From positions 2,356,001-2,420,000 of the forward strand of contig NZ_CP075170.1 of assembly GCF_024399315.1 (NCBI RefSeq): a stretch of 64,000 nucleotides of DNA. Reading direction: 5' to 3'. A program made the translations under genes and the position numbers. This DNA comes from Chryseobacterium sp. MA9 (GTDB taxonomy: Bacteria > Bacteroidota > Bacteroidia > Flavobacteriales > Weeksellaceae). Below, piece by piece: positions 48,625 through 58,737 of the stretch (the first letter of the stretch is position 1; the number at the start of each line of letters is the position of its first letter). The notes under the pieces are model-generated. The model did not search any database, had not been told where the DNA came from, and worked only from the letters and a program-made list of their open reading frames with translations.

Positions 48625-49530
48625 ATGTTTAAATTACTTTCAAAAGAAAGCAATATTTTTTCAATTCCTGTTTATATTGGTTTTCTTCTTTTAGTAGTCA
48701 TAATATTTAACATACTGAATTTCAATACTTATGAAGCCATTGTTGCCGGAATAACTTTTCTGGGAATTGCTTTGGGATATTTTTGTTTTCACAGTATTGC
48801 CCTTAATTATCAGACACATCTTCCATTATTTCTATATACTTTTTTTATTTTCGGGCTGTATCCCGGAAATCTGGATATAGGGATTGCTGTTTCGCTGCTT
48901 ACAAACTCCTTTCTTATCCTTCTTCTGACAAGTGCGGATGAAGACATCAGAAAGAAGTCGTATGTATTGGTAGGATCTATTGTGGCATTGAACTTTATTT
49001 TTCTTCCTACCACCTGGCCAACGGCTGTTTTTGTGATCATTCACGTAATTGCTACCTCAGCCAAAATCACGTTGAATCTTTTCAGATTTCTGCTGGGGAT
49101 CGTACTGATTGCTTTCAGCTATTTTTCTGTGATGTATTTCGTTCAGTTCACATCCTGGAATATAGATTATTTTCCGTTTGGAAAGATGAAGCCGGTAATG
49201 GATTATACGGAACTTCTGCCATTGATTCCTGTGGTTCTGATGCTTATTTATGCAGTATATGACCATTTTAAAAACTATAATAAGAAAAGCCCGATAAGCA
49301 GGTATAAATATACTTTCCTGTTGGTCTTTTCGATGGCGCAGCTTGTTTCCATCATCCTGTATATGAATAAGAGCTATGAATATCTGCTGCTTTTGGCATT
49401 TCCTTCAAGTATTATCCTAAGCAGAATGATGCGATTTTTGCCTAAATACTGGATGCGTGAAGCCAGTGTATGGCTTATTATTATTAGCTTACTGACCTTT
49501 AAAGCAGGTACAGTTTTTGATTTATTTTAA
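48625..49530 (+). CDS. Polytopic membrane protein (DUF6427-like)
   Basis: 301 residues with about nine hydrophobic helices spread over the whole length and short loops (for example SIPVYIGFLLLVVIIFNILN near the N-terminus and YEYLLLLAFPSSIILSRMMR near the C-terminus). No catalytic motif is recognised. The pattern fits flavobacterial DUF6427 proteins. Followed 6 bp later by the DUF3109 gene, so probably co-transcribed. Confidence 0.75.
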   Translation: MFKLLSKESNIFSIPVYIGFLLLVVIIFNILNFNTYEAIVAGITFLGIALGYFCFHSIALNYQTHLPLFLYTFFIFGLYPGNLDIGIAVSLLTNSFLILLLTSADEDIRKKSYVLVGSIVALNFIFLPTTWPTAVFVIIHVIATSAKITLNLFRFLLGIVLIAFSYFSVMYFVQFTSWNIDYFPFGKMKPVMDYTELLPLIPVVLMLIYAVYDHFKNYNKKSPISRYKYTFLLVFSMAQLVSIILYMNKSYEYLLLLAFPSSIILSRMMRFLPKYWMREASVWLIIISLLTFKAGTVFDLF

Positions 49531-49536
49531 AAAATT

Positions 49537-50121
49537 ATGATTCAGATAGACGATAAATTGATTTCCGAGGAAATTTTTTCCGAAGAATTTGTTTGCAACC
49601 TTACGAAATGTAAAGGTGCATGTTGTGTGGAAGGAGATGTAGGAGCTCCGTTGGATAAAAACGAGCTTGAGATATTGGACAGTATTTTTGACAAAATAAA
49701 ACCTTACCTTACCCAGGAAGGTATTAAAGCCCTTGAAGAACAGGGAACATGGACTACTGATCCGCACGACGGAATGTATGTTACTCCTATGGTGGAGAAC
49801 CGCGAATGTGCTTATGTAACGTTCGACGAAAAAGGAATTACCAAATGTGGTATTGAAAAAGCCTATGAAGATGGTGCTGTAGACTGGCAAAAACCAATTT
49901 CCTGCCATCTGTACCCTATTCGTGTTACAGAATATTCTGCATTCACTGCTTTGAATTATCATGAATGGAATGTATGCAGTGATGCGTGTACACTTGGAAA
50001 AGAACTTCAGGTTCCTGTTTATAAGTTTTTAAAAACTCCATTGACAAGAAAATACGGAGAAGAGTTTTACAATGTTCTAAGTGAAGCCGCTGAAGAATGG
50101 AAAAAAGAATATGGTTCTTAA
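49537..50121 (+). CDS. DUF3109 family cysteine-rich protein
   Basis: 194 residues. Four conserved Cys groups: CNLTKCKGACC near the N-terminus, NRECAYV, TKCGIEKA, ISCHLYPIRV and CSDACTLG. This is the DUF3109/YkgJ-like pattern, which suggests a bound Zn or Fe-S centre. Function unknown. Its end is marked by a bidirectional terminator. Confidence 0.88.
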   Translation: MIQIDDKLISEEIFSEEFVCNLTKCKGACCVEGDVGAPLDKNELEILDSIFDKIKPYLTQEGIKALEEQGTWTTDPHDGMYVTPMVENRECAYVTFDEKGITKCGIEKAYEDGAVDWQKPISCHLYPIRVTEYSAFTALNYHEWNVCSDACTLGKELQVPVYKFLKTPLTRKYGEEFYNVLSEAAEEWKKEYGS

Positions 50122-50147
50122 CCGATCAGGATTTGAATTAAATAACA

Positions 50148-50173
50148 AAAACCGCAGATTTCTCTGCGGTTTT
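50148..50173. terminator. Bidirectional terminator
   Basis: AAAACCGCAGA-TTTC-TCTGCGGTTTT, 11-bp perfect stem, between the convergent DUF3109 and M16 genes. Confidence 0.92.
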
Positions 50174-50196
50174 CTTATTGTAAGTAAAAAGTATGA

Positions 50197-53058
50197 TTAA
50201 TTAGTTGCTCCTGCTTTTACAGTTACTTCTGCTTTTTTAGTTTCATCCTTTTTAGCCTTTTCCCAACCATCTTCCGGCATCAAAGTCGCTACAATTCTAC
50301 CTTTTGTAAGGTATTTTTTAGCAACATCCTGAAGATCTTTCACTGTAAGTGCTTTTACTTTCTCCTGGTAATTCAGGATGTCATATTTATCACTTCCGTC
50401 TAACTGGTTTTTGGCAATGGCATTCATCCAGAACATATTATCTTTAAGTTCTGTTTTATTATCATTGTATTCTCCTTCTTTATACTTATCCAGATCTTTC
50501 TGCTCAGGACCGTTATCAATCAGCTTCTGAAGTTCAGCAATAGCACTTTTAGTCAGTTTGTCTACATTTTCCGGACCACAAGGGAAGTTAATTCCGAAGC
50601 TGTAAGTACCGTAAGGAATTCTGTTCATACCTCCTCTTGCACCACCACCGTAGATACCGCTTTCATCTTCTCTCAATTTTTCGATAACCTTGATGGTAGC
50701 TACTTCTCCCAGAGCAGATAACGCTAAAGCTTCTTTTTCGTTGTAAGGAGCTTCTCCACTATACGAGATAGATACCATACTCTTAGGATCTTTTCCTTTT
50801 TTATATACTTTTGTATAATCTCCGGTGATTGTTCTGTATCCGGTATCTTTGAACATTGTAGCTTTTCCTGATGATGGTAAACTTGCAATATACTGAAGGA
50901 CTTCATTTTTAAACTTCGCTTCGTCAATATTTCCTACGAAATAAAACTGGAAGTTTCCGGCGTTGGCAAATTTATCTTTATAGATATCATATGCTTTTTT
51001 ATAGTCTGTATTCGCCCAGTCTTTTTCCATTGGGAATACTCCAATAAATCTAGGATTCTTCTGGTTCATAAATTTTGCATGCTCATTAGAGAAATAAGCC
51101 TGAGGGTTAGACAACAGGTTATTCAGCATTGCAGACTGTTTTTCTTTATATGCATTGAAGGAAGCCGGATTGTAATTTAAGCTTGTAAAATAAGCATACA
51201 TAAGCTCCATTGCTGTTCCTAAATCTTTCTGGCTTGTTCTTCCGGAAACCCCTTCAAAAAGAGATGTTACCATTGGATTTACATTCACTTGTTTACCGGC
51301 AAGATAGTTGGTAAGATCTGCTTTAGAGAATCCGCCCACTCCTGCTTCTGTTAATGCAGAGAAAGCAAACTGTGTCTTATTGTAATCTGCATCCGGAATA
51401 AGAGAGCTTCCTCCTAAGCTTCTTGCAGTAAATACAATTTCGTCATCTTTAAAGTCAGTTTTCTTGAAAGTCACTTTAGCACCGTTGCTTAAAGTCCAGG
51501 TTGTTGTTCCCAGTTTGGCATCAGTTTCTGTTTTAGCAATTTTCCCTTCAGATTTGAAAGGTTTTACTAAATTTTTGATGGTAGCCTTTTCTTCATAAGG
51601 TTTTAAATCAGCCATCTTTACAGCATCGAATGTATTCACAACCATTGCTTCTGTAGGCATGGTGATATTATCTTTTTTAGGACCTGTGATTACAATAACC
51701 CTGCTGTCATCTTTCACCATTTTCTTGATGATTTCGTTGGTCTGCGCAAGGGTAACAGATGGTAAGAAAGACTTGGTATCTTCATATTCCCATGCAATTC
51801 CAGGTATTGGTTCCTGCTCTAGGAAGTTTCTTACATACTCACCTACCAGCATATCACTTTCTGTCTTATCTTTATTGTTATAAGATCTTTCAAGATTAGA
51901 AAGCACCTGAGATTTCGCTCTGTCAAGTTCAGACTGTGTAAATCCAAATCTTTTTGCTCTTTCAACCTCTTCCAATAAAACTTTCAAGGCATTCAGCTGA
52001 TTTCCTTCTTTCACCATGGCAAATCCCTGAAACGCTTCCTTGCTTCTTGCATATGTTCCTCCGTGATATACTGATCCGAAAGTGAAAGGTGGATTTGTAG
52101 AGTTGATCAGTTCTCTCAGTCTGTTATTCAGCATCGTGGTTGAAAGATTTTCTACAAGACTCTGATTGTACTGTTCTACCGTCACATCCGGCTTGTAGGC
52201 ATCAGCATCTTTCATGATAAACTGTACCATAGAATTGGTAGCATCAGGATCTGTTTCAATTGCCACCAGTGTTTCTTTATGATTCGGAAGATCAAAAGAT
52301 TTTCTTTCTCTGGGTTTTGAAGGATTTTTATATTTGCTGAAGTTATCCTTAATCTTTTTTTCAATTTCATCCACATTGATATCTCCTACAACGATGATCG
52401 CCATCAGATCCGGTCTGTACCAGTCCTGATGGAATTTTCTGATAACATCCGGTTTGAAGTTCTCCAATACTTCTTTTTTACCTATCGGAAGTCTGTCTGC
52501 ATACTGGGATTTGTATAAAAACTTCGGCAGATATTTATCCATCATTCTCTTATCTGCTCCAAGACCCAGCCTTAACTCTTCCAATACCACTCCTCTCTCT
52601 TTATTGATCTGTTCATCAGAAAGCGTTGCGTTGAATGCCCAGTCCTCCATAACTTTCAGTCCGGCATCCAGATTTCCTGGTTTATCCAATGGAACAGGAA
52701 GCATATAAACCGTTTCGTCAAAGCTTGTGTAAGCATTAAGGTGCTGACCAAACTTTACGCCGATGGACTGTAAAAAGTCTACTAATTTATTATCTGGAAA
52801 ATTTTTGGTTCCGTTGAAGTTCATGTGCTCCATAAAGTGAGCCAATCCTCTTTGATTTTCATCTTCAAGAATAGATCCGGCATTGATTGCCAGACGGAAA
52901 TCTACTTTTTTCTCCGGTAAAGTGTTTTTTTTGATGTAGTACTTCATTCCGTTGGAAAGGGTACCTATTCTTACAGAAGGATCCACAGGGATATTTTGTC
53001 CAAAGGTATTCGCCGACATCAAAAAGATGACCGCTAATGAAGATAAGACTTTTTTCAT
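50197..53058 (-). CDS. M16 family zinc metalloprotease (pitrilysin/PqqL type)
   Basis: 953 residues: signal peptide (about 1-20), then an active M16 domain with the inverted zinc motif H74-F-M-E77-H78 and a downstream Glu ligand in the VVLEELRLGLG region. Further M16 lobes follow to the end; the second half lacks HxxEH and is the structural partner. Predicted periplasmic or outer-membrane peptidase that degrades small proteins or peptides, as in PqqL/insulinase family. Monocistronic. Confidence 0.94.
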   Translation of the reverse strand: MKKVLSSLAVIFLMSANTFGQNIPVDPSVRIGTLSNGMKYYIKKNTLPEKKVDFRLAINAGSILEDENQRGLAHFMEHMNFNGTKNFPDNKLVDFLQSIGVKFGQHLNAYTSFDETVYMLPVPLDKPGNLDAGLKVMEDWAFNATLSDEQINKERGVVLEELRLGLGADKRMMDKYLPKFLYKSQYADRLPIGKKEVLENFKPDVIRKFHQDWYRPDLMAIIVVGDINVDEIEKKIKDNFSKYKNPSKPRERKSFDLPNHKETLVAIETDPDATNSMVQFIMKDADAYKPDVTVEQYNQSLVENLSTTMLNNRLRELINSTNPPFTFGSVYHGGTYARSKEAFQGFAMVKEGNQLNALKVLLEEVERAKRFGFTQSELDRAKSQVLSNLERSYNNKDKTESDMLVGEYVRNFLEQEPIPGIAWEYEDTKSFLPSVTLAQTNEIIKKMVKDDSRVIVITGPKKDNITMPTEAMVVNTFDAVKMADLKPYEEKATIKNLVKPFKSEGKIAKTETDAKLGTTTWTLSNGAKVTFKKTDFKDDEIVFTARSLGGSSLIPDADYNKTQFAFSALTEAGVGGFSKADLTNYLAGKQVNVNPMVTSLFEGVSGRTSQKDLGTAMELMYAYFTSLNYNPASFNAYKEKQSAMLNNLLSNPQAYFSNEHAKFMNQKNPRFIGVFPMEKDWANTDYKKAYDIYKDKFANAGNFQFYFVGNIDEAKFKNEVLQYIASLPSSGKATMFKDTGYRTITGDYTKVYKKGKDPKSMVSISYSGEAPYNEKEALALSALGEVATIKVIEKLREDESGIYGGGARGGMNRIPYGTYSFGINFPCGPENVDKLTKSAIAELQKLIDNGPEQKDLDKYKEGEYNDNKTELKDNMFWMNAIAKNQLDGSDKYDILNYQEKVKALTVKDLQDVAKKYLTKGRIVATLMPEDGWEKAKKDETKKAEVTVKAGATN

Positions 53059-53163
53059 GGTATTTGATTTTATTTACGGGTTAAAACTACCATTTATTCA
53101 CAAAGTAAGGAAATTATAAAATCCATTTTATAGTTAAATTTGAGTTAAATTTATTCATATACT

Positions 53164-53192
53164 AAAAAAACCGGGAATTTCCCGGTTTTTTT
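53164..53192 (-). terminator. Terminator after the LolA-like gene
   Basis: 13-bp stem AAAAAAACCGGGA with complement, three-base loop; T-run on the minus strand. Confidence 0.92.
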
Positions 53193-53210
53193 ATCTTAAA
53201 AAGTGATTTT

Positions 53211-53897
53211 TTATTTAAAATCAGCATCTGTAACTCCAGAGTTGATTACCACTTTGTTAGTTTTAATCGTCATTTTCTGACCTCCACCTTCAGCATCTAC
53301 TTCAGCAGGGAACTGTAGTCCATCTACTGTCATATAGCTTTTGATCGTTGCATTTCCTTCTCCTGCATTTGTTTTATACAAAAGTCCGGTTCCTGCATCG
53401 AAATAAAACTTGCCTTTGTCTGAAGACAATACATTATAGTCTTTTCCGTCTAATTTTTCTGTTGATACATTTTGAAAATTAGAAGCATCAAAAGCTAAAG
53501 CATCAATTGGTTTTCCTTTTTTCAGCTCACCAATTTTGTCTGCAGGAATATCTGTTTTATTTCCCATCTGATCAAAGTATCCTTTCTCGCCGTCAAAAAG
53601 CTGAACCATTTCTTTCCCCATCAGCGATTGTACAGATTTGAATTTATTTCCTAATTTCTTAGTAGTCATTTGAATTTCCATTCCCTGCACGGAAACCGTG
53701 TTATCAGTAATGGTAGATTTTACAGCTTCCAATTTATCTTTTCCTCCTAATGCTTTGAAATAATTGTCAACAACTTCTTTAGGGGTCAGTTTGGATTTTA
53801 CAGCTTCTGTTTTAACAGATGCAGCCCCTTTCTTCTGAGCGGCTGCCGGTACTGAAAAAAGTACAGCACAGAAAAATGGAATGATGATCTTTTTCAT
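53211..53897 (-). CDS. Exported LolA-like beta-sheet protein
   Basis: 228 residues from the ATG at 53897, which opens a clean signal peptide KKIIIPFFCAVLFSVPAAAQ; the ATG 51 bp further upstream is less likely. The mature part starts with a basic stretch, then LTPKEVVDNYFKALGGKDKL and repeated beta strands (TKKLGNKFKSVQSLMGKEMV; GKFYFDAGTGLLYKTNAG) that resemble outer-membrane lipoprotein-sorting (LolA) folds. Similar domains accompany M16 proteases in Bacteroidota, and an M16 gene is next in line. Role unknown. Confidence 0.75.
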   Translation of the reverse strand: MKKIIIPFFCAVLFSVPAAAQKKGAASVKTEAVKSKLTPKEVVDNYFKALGGKDKLEAVKSTITDNTVSVQGMEIQMTTKKLGNKFKSVQSLMGKEMVQLFDGEKGYFDQMGNKTDIPADKIGELKKGKPIDALAFDASNFQNVSTEKLDGKDYNVLSSDKGKFYFDAGTGLLYKTNAGEGNATIKSYMTVDGLQFPAEVDAEGGGQKMTIKTNKVVINSGVTDADFK

Positions 53898-53965
53898 ATT
53901 TATAATAAAGTTTAAAGAGTAAATATATGAATATTGGCGGACATACATACCGGAGCAGAAATAAA

Positions 53966-53992
53966 AAAACCGTCAAAAAAATTGACGGTTTT
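53966..53992 (-). terminator. Terminator after tig
   Basis: AAAACCGTCAA-AAAAA-TTGACGGTTTT; T-run on the minus strand, 24 bp past the tig stop. Confidence 0.9.
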
Positions 53993-54015
53993 CAAATATT
54001 TATATCTGAGTATAA

Positions 54016-55350
54016 TTATTTCTTAAGTTCTTCTAAAAATTCGTCGTGAGAAATTTTAGTTTCTTTTTTGCTCGCTTTTTCAAGAATTACATCTTTCAAT
54101 TTAGCCATAGCTACTTCAGAAGAAATTTGTCTTACCTGCTCCTGATCTTTCAACATTTCAACAGCATATTTTTGGATTTCTTCATCACCAAGGTGGTGGA
54201 TTCCGTAGATTGCCAATTGGTTCTTAACTAACTGCTCAGCCTGAGCCAATACATCAGCATAGTCAAGGTTGATTTCATTTTCAGTCATCAATTTACCTTC
54301 GATGATCTGGTATTTCAACTGGTTTTTCTCAGCTTCAAGAATTTCCTGAGCCTGAGCTTCAGACTGGATGTTCTGGTTAGAGAATAATAACCATTTCACA
54401 AGGAACGTTTCAGGAAGTTTTACTTCTTCTTTATCAGTTACCTGTTCTAATACTTTATTCACAAAGTGAACATCAGCATTTTGCTGGAAGTACTCGTCTA
54501 ATTCAGTTTTCACTTTATCTTTAAGCTCTTCTTCAGTCTTGATGTTTCCTTCTCCGTATACTTTGTCGAATAGATCCTGGTTAAGCTCAGCTAAGTTTAA
54601 TGAATAGAAGTCTTTTACTTTTACTTCTAGTTCATTGTGGTGCAGGTGCTCAACTTCTTCTTTGCTGAATCCTAATTCTTTAGCTAATTCTTCGTCACCT
54701 GCAAGAGTTTCTTTCGTTACTTTTACAGAACCTTCCATTTTCAAACCTTTTACCAATTTGAAAGCTTCTTTGTTTTCAGCTGTAATGGTAAGATTTTTTG
54801 GGTGGTGGTGGTGCTCTCCTTCAGCATCTTCTTCCACAACCTGAGAAACTTCTAAAGCAATGTAAGAATCTTTAGTGATTTTATCTTGAGGAACCTGCTC
54901 AGCGAAACGCTTCTGCATGTTTTCAATACTCTTGCTGATTTCTTTGTCAGAAGCTTCTACTTTGTAGTGAGGCGCTTCATATTTAGCTAAATCTATAGTG
55001 AATTCAGGCTCATATCCTACTTCGAAAGCAACTTCTAATTGATCAGCATTGTAATCTAATTCGTTTACTGGCTGAGGAACAGGCTGACCAACTAATCTTA
55101 ATTTGTTTTCATTAACATAGTTGTTTAAAGCATCAGAAACTTGTCTGTTGATTTCTTCGAATGCAATACCTGCTTCATATTGTTTTTTAACCATACTCAA
55201 AGGCACTTTCCCTTTTCTGAATCCAGGAACTTGCGCATTTTTAGCATAATTAATCAACTGCTTCTCTACTTTTTCTTTGTAGTCAGATTTTTCCAATGTT
55301 ACTGTAAGCAATGCACTTACGTCATCATGGTTTTGTGCGGTAACCTTCAT
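54016..55350 (-). CDS. tig: Trigger factor
   Basis: 444-residue ribosome-associated chaperone. The N-terminal ribosome-binding domain carries the signature GFRKGKVPLSMVKKQYEAG. The middle PPIase-type domain is divergent and contains a run of four His (around residue 180) and HLHH further on. The C-terminal helical arm domain is complete. It holds nascent chains at the exit tunnel. A TATTTTTG -7 box lies on the minus strand at 55373-55380. Confidence 0.93.
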   Translation of the reverse strand: MKVTAQNHDDVSALLTVTLEKSDYKEKVEKQLINYAKNAQVPGFRKGKVPLSMVKKQYEAGIAFEEINRQVSDALNNYVNENKLRLVGQPVPQPVNELDYNADQLEVAFEVGYEPEFTIDLAKYEAPHYKVEASDKEISKSIENMQKRFAEQVPQDKITKDSYIALEVSQVVEEDAEGEHHHHPKNLTITAENKEAFKLVKGLKMEGSVKVTKETLAGDEELAKELGFSKEEVEHLHHNELEVKVKDFYSLNLAELNQDLFDKVYGEGNIKTEEELKDKVKTELDEYFQQNADVHFVNKVLEQVTDKEEVKLPETFLVKWLLFSNQNIQSEAQAQEILEAEKNQLKYQIIEGKLMTENEINLDYADVLAQAEQLVKNQLAIYGIHHLGDEEIQKYAVEMLKDQEQVRQISSEVAMAKLKDVILEKASKKETKISHDEFLEELKK

Positions 55351-55444
55351 TATTGATTAAAATTTTAGGTTGCAAAAATATGAATTTTTTATGAAAATCA
55401 CCCATTTAAAATCAACTTATAACGCCAAATATTGTTAAATAAAA

Positions 55445-55468
55445 AACCACCGGAGAATTCCGGTGGTT
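55445..55468 (-). terminator. Terminator after the lipoprotein gene
   Basis: AACCACCGGA-GAAT-TCCGGTGGTT with an A-run before it on the plus strand. Confidence 0.9.
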
Positions 55469-55488
55469 CAAACAAGATTAAAGGTATA

Positions 55489-56070
55489 TTAATTAATAAT
55501 ATTATAATTGGCTTGTGCATCAGTTTCACCTCCTGTATGAGTTCCGTAAATCACTCCGTTTCCACTCACAGCAGAAGCTTCGGAAACTGATGTTGATTCA
55601 TGGAATAATGTAAGAACCAGCTGACTAGGGGCAGATGCATTTTTTACAGCAGTATTTACCACCCATTTTGTTTTCAATCCAACACGGTTTCCATCTCCTC
55701 TTGTGAAATCATCTGTACGTGTTAAAGTAATATCTGAGTTGGGAAAGTTATATACCAGGAAATGCGCATCTTTTGCCTCTTTAATTTCCTCAGTAGCATC
55801 TTCATCACCATTCTTAAAAATAACTTCCACATTATAAGTATGGCCGTTGATCAGTTTAACATTAGGATTCGTTGTGCTATTCACCTGATAATCATACACC
55901 ACAGGAGTTCCTGTAGCGACATCTGTTACTCTTAAGAGAACGTCTGAAAGTTCTTCCTGAGGAAGATCGTCTGCTTCATCATCGCTTCTGTTACATGAAG
56001 TTAAGCTTAAAGAAACAGCTAAGAATAAAAGTCCTAATATAAGTGTTGTATTTTTAAAAATATTTTTCAT
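55489..56070 (-). CDS. Lipoprotein partner of the TonB receptor
   Basis: 193 residues. A signal peptide ends in the lipobox SLTSC, with Cys at about residue 26, followed by Asn/Arg and an acidic stretch (DDEADDLPQEE), a pattern compatible with outer-membrane lipoproteins. The rest is a beta-rich domain (VYDYQVNSTTNPNVKLINGH; VGLKTKWVVNTAVKN) with no recognised family. It starts 18 bp after the TonB-receptor stop and should be co-transcribed; it may bind the same ligand at the surface or periplasmic face. Confidence 0.82.
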   Translation of the reverse strand: MKNIFKNTTLILGLLFLAVSLSLTSCNRSDDEADDLPQEELSDVLLRVTDVATGTPVVYDYQVNSTTNPNVKLINGHTYNVEVIFKNGDEDATEEIKEAKDAHFLVYNFPNSDITLTRTDDFTRGDGNRVGLKTKWVVNTAVKNASAPSQLVLTLFHESTSVSEASAVSGNGVIYGTHTGGETDAQANYNIIN

Positions 56071-56088
56071 TTTTTTGATTTTAAGTAA

Positions 56089-58482
56089 TTAAAATTGATA
56101 TTTAAGAGTTAAAATAAAGTTTCTTCCCATCTCGTTGGAAAAGAAACGAAGTCTGTTCAGATAATCTCTGTAAGACGTATTGAAAACATTTCGGACTGAG
56201 AAATCAATTCCGAAGTTTTTAGACAGATTCACCCCTGTCTGAAGGTTCCAAAGCGAATATCCGTTTGGAGGTGTAGAGATATCTACTTCTTCATTGTAAG
56301 GATTTCCGTCAGAATCGAATAATCTGATAGGAACGTTATAAGTTGGAAATCTTGTCTGTTTCAGATAAGTATTGTTACTTACTGTGAAATAGAAGTTTTT
56401 CCATTCTTTTTTATTGAATTCCAATGAATTATTAAAATTCGGAGGCATCATAAGAATAAGTGGCACATCATGAGTTGTATCCTGCCCATAAACATAAGAT
56501 CCACTTCCTTTATAGGTTAGATTATCTGTTATTTTAAGCTGAGCATCAATATCTAGTCCATACATTTTTGCATTGATCTGCTGATAACTGTATACTACAA
56601 AAGCTCCACCCCACTGGGTATTCTGATATCCCGTAGGAATCTGATTAATGAAATTCTGAGTGTAAAAGAAGTATGGGTTTACGGAAATATTCAATCCTTT
56701 TAAAACATTTGCTTTTACATCTGCAACTAAATTAAACTGATTTCCTGTTTCACTTTTCATCCTCATATCTCCTCTTTCAATAATGGCTGCAGAGTGGTGA
56801 AGTCCGTCAGCAAAAAGCTCAGCAATATTCGGAGATCTGGAAACTCTGGCATAATTAAATTTCAGGTTAAAATATTCGGATGGATGATAAACAATTCCGC
56901 CGTTTACTGAAAAATTATTATATGTTAATGATGGATTGGTAAGAATTCTGTTTTGGTTTATTCTTACTACAAAATTTGAATAATCTGCTGCATAGGTCTT
57001 ATTCCAGTCGCTCAGATCATACCATTTTGTTACATCATAATGATCATAATCATATCTGCCTCCCAGTTCAAGATCCAATTGGGGAGCAATTTTATATTTT
57101 AATACAGAATAAATTCCTGCATAATATCTGTCATAATTCGGGACAAGACGCCTTGCCTCGGTCTGCGTATTGGAATAGTTGTTTTGATACCCTGCATTAA
57201 TCCCTGTTTCAAGATTCCAGTTTCCTCTTTCTATCAGGTGATTTACATTCAGATCATTGGTAATCAGTTCAAGATCCAGTGCCGGCTTTTTGCTCAGTGC
57301 TTCTGTACGTCTGATATCATATTCTTTTCTATGATTGTACTGAAAACTGTAAGTAGCCGTTATTTTTCCAAAATTTTCAAACCTTTTGTAAGCCGAAACT
57401 TTAGCAATATGATGCTCAATTTCCTGTTTAGGATTATCAATATCATAACTAAAATCTCTTTGATAAATGGGTTCCGGAGAGGTAAGAGCAGTGCGTAAAT
57501 CTTCAGAGTTCCCTACGTGAGAGCTTCTAAGAATTCCAACTGTGCTTTTAGTCAGATAATAATCAAATGAAAAACCTTTTTCAAATGTCATTTTCTGTAC
57601 TCCGAAATTAAATCCTGAGCTTTCGAGTCCTGTATTCATCAAGCCATAATCCGGAGCTTCAAGATCCCCCAGTTTTTTATAACTTCCATTGGTTTTTATA
57701 GCCCAGCCATTCTCCCAGGTTTTTGCCAGCTTTACATTAAGATCAGCTCCTCTCCCGTTAGAAATTCCGGAAAGAGAAACATTTCCCATGATGGTGTCTT
57801 TCTTAGGCAAAACCTGAGGCTGCAAAACAACTACTCCACCTACTGCACCACTTCCGTACTTTAGGGCAGATGCTCCTTTGATCACATCAATATGTTCAAA
57901 ATTATTGACATCCACATTGGGAGCATGCTCTACTCCCCATTCCTGTTCGGCCAGCTTTACCCCATCATTAAGAATGGAAACTCTACTTCCATAAAGCCCG
58001 TGGATAATAGGCTTTGCGATATTATTCCCTGTCTTAAGAACGTTAACACCGGAAATATTCGTTAGTAAATTTCCTAAGTTTTCGGTGACATTTCTTGAAA
58101 TCATTGCTTTGTCAATAGTTTTCACCACCATGCTTCCATTGTTCTTATGGCTTCCATGAACGGTCACTGTTTCGATATCTTTGACGTGATGCTCCAGCGT
58201 GATCACCAAATGAACATCCTGATCAACTCCTATATTTTCAGTATAATCATCACAATCAGGGTGCTGAGCAATGAGTGTATACTTTCCTGCAGGAATTTTG
58301 TCAAAAGAAAATTGACCTTTCTTGTTTGTTTTGGCTGTAAAGTTTCCGACTTTAATCACGGCATTTTCCAGCAATGTTTTATCGTGGAAATCCTGAACGG
58401 TTCCCTCTACAGTATAAGTTTTTTGTGCACTTGTAAATGCTGATCCGCAAAAGATCAGCAGCAGGCAATATATCAATTTCAT
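56089..58482 (-). CDS. TonB-dependent outer-membrane receptor
   Basis: 797 residues: signal peptide (1-19), carboxypeptidase-regulatory-like domain (about 24-105: VEGTVQDFHDKTLLENAVIK), plug (NLGNLLTNISGVNVLKTGNN, IHGLYGSRVSILNDGVKL) and a 22-strand barrel ending in the aromatic NFILTLKYQF. It imports a ligand across the outer membrane with TonB energy. The small His/Cys protein upstream and the similarity to ZnuD/CirA-like receptors suggest a metal, but this is inference. Confidence 0.93.
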   Translation of the reverse strand: MKLIYCLLLIFCGSAFTSAQKTYTVEGTVQDFHDKTLLENAVIKVGNFTAKTNKKGQFSFDKIPAGKYTLIAQHPDCDDYTENIGVDQDVHLVITLEHHVKDIETVTVHGSHKNNGSMVVKTIDKAMISRNVTENLGNLLTNISGVNVLKTGNNIAKPIIHGLYGSRVSILNDGVKLAEQEWGVEHAPNVDVNNFEHIDVIKGASALKYGSGAVGGVVVLQPQVLPKKDTIMGNVSLSGISNGRGADLNVKLAKTWENGWAIKTNGSYKKLGDLEAPDYGLMNTGLESSGFNFGVQKMTFEKGFSFDYYLTKSTVGILRSSHVGNSEDLRTALTSPEPIYQRDFSYDIDNPKQEIEHHIAKVSAYKRFENFGKITATYSFQYNHRKEYDIRRTEALSKKPALDLELITNDLNVNHLIERGNWNLETGINAGYQNNYSNTQTEARRLVPNYDRYYAGIYSVLKYKIAPQLDLELGGRYDYDHYDVTKWYDLSDWNKTYAADYSNFVVRINQNRILTNPSLTYNNFSVNGGIVYHPSEYFNLKFNYARVSRSPNIAELFADGLHHSAAIIERGDMRMKSETGNQFNLVADVKANVLKGLNISVNPYFFYTQNFINQIPTGYQNTQWGGAFVVYSYQQINAKMYGLDIDAQLKITDNLTYKGSGSYVYGQDTTHDVPLILMMPPNFNNSLEFNKKEWKNFYFTVSNNTYLKQTRFPTYNVPIRLFDSDGNPYNEEVDISTPPNGYSLWNLQTGVNLSKNFGIDFSVRNVFNTSYRDYLNRLRFFSNEMGRNFILTLKYQF

Positions 58483-58500
58483 TGTAAATAGATTGATTGC

Positions 58501-58521
58501 GTACCCTTTTCATCAGGGTAC
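58501..58521. promoter_or_regulatory. Inverted repeat before the TonB receptor gene
   Basis: GTACCCT - 7 bp - AGGGTAC, perfect, 18 bp upstream of the receptor start. Its core ATGAAAAGGGT (minus strand) recurs on the plus strand at 59174-59184, upstream of the small His/Cys protein gene. Possible shared operator. Confidence 0.5.
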
Positions 58522-58737
58522 ATTTTTCGTTAAAATTTGTGGGACGGGTTTGTTTAATTGTAAATGTCTAATGAGAAGTTAGAGGTTAGAAATTAGTAGT
58601 TAGTAATTGAACATTATTTAAATATCAACTACACCTATCAGCTGTTTTTCAACAACCCTAAACTTTAAACATCAAATAATTTGAAGCATTCAACATTGAA
58701 CTTAAAGTCAAACTTTAAACCCTATAGAATCTATAAA

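Noticed and set aside
49522..49962. 146-codon open frame antisense to the DUF3109 gene
   Set aside because: Fully inside a conserved gene on the other strand; no family resemblance.
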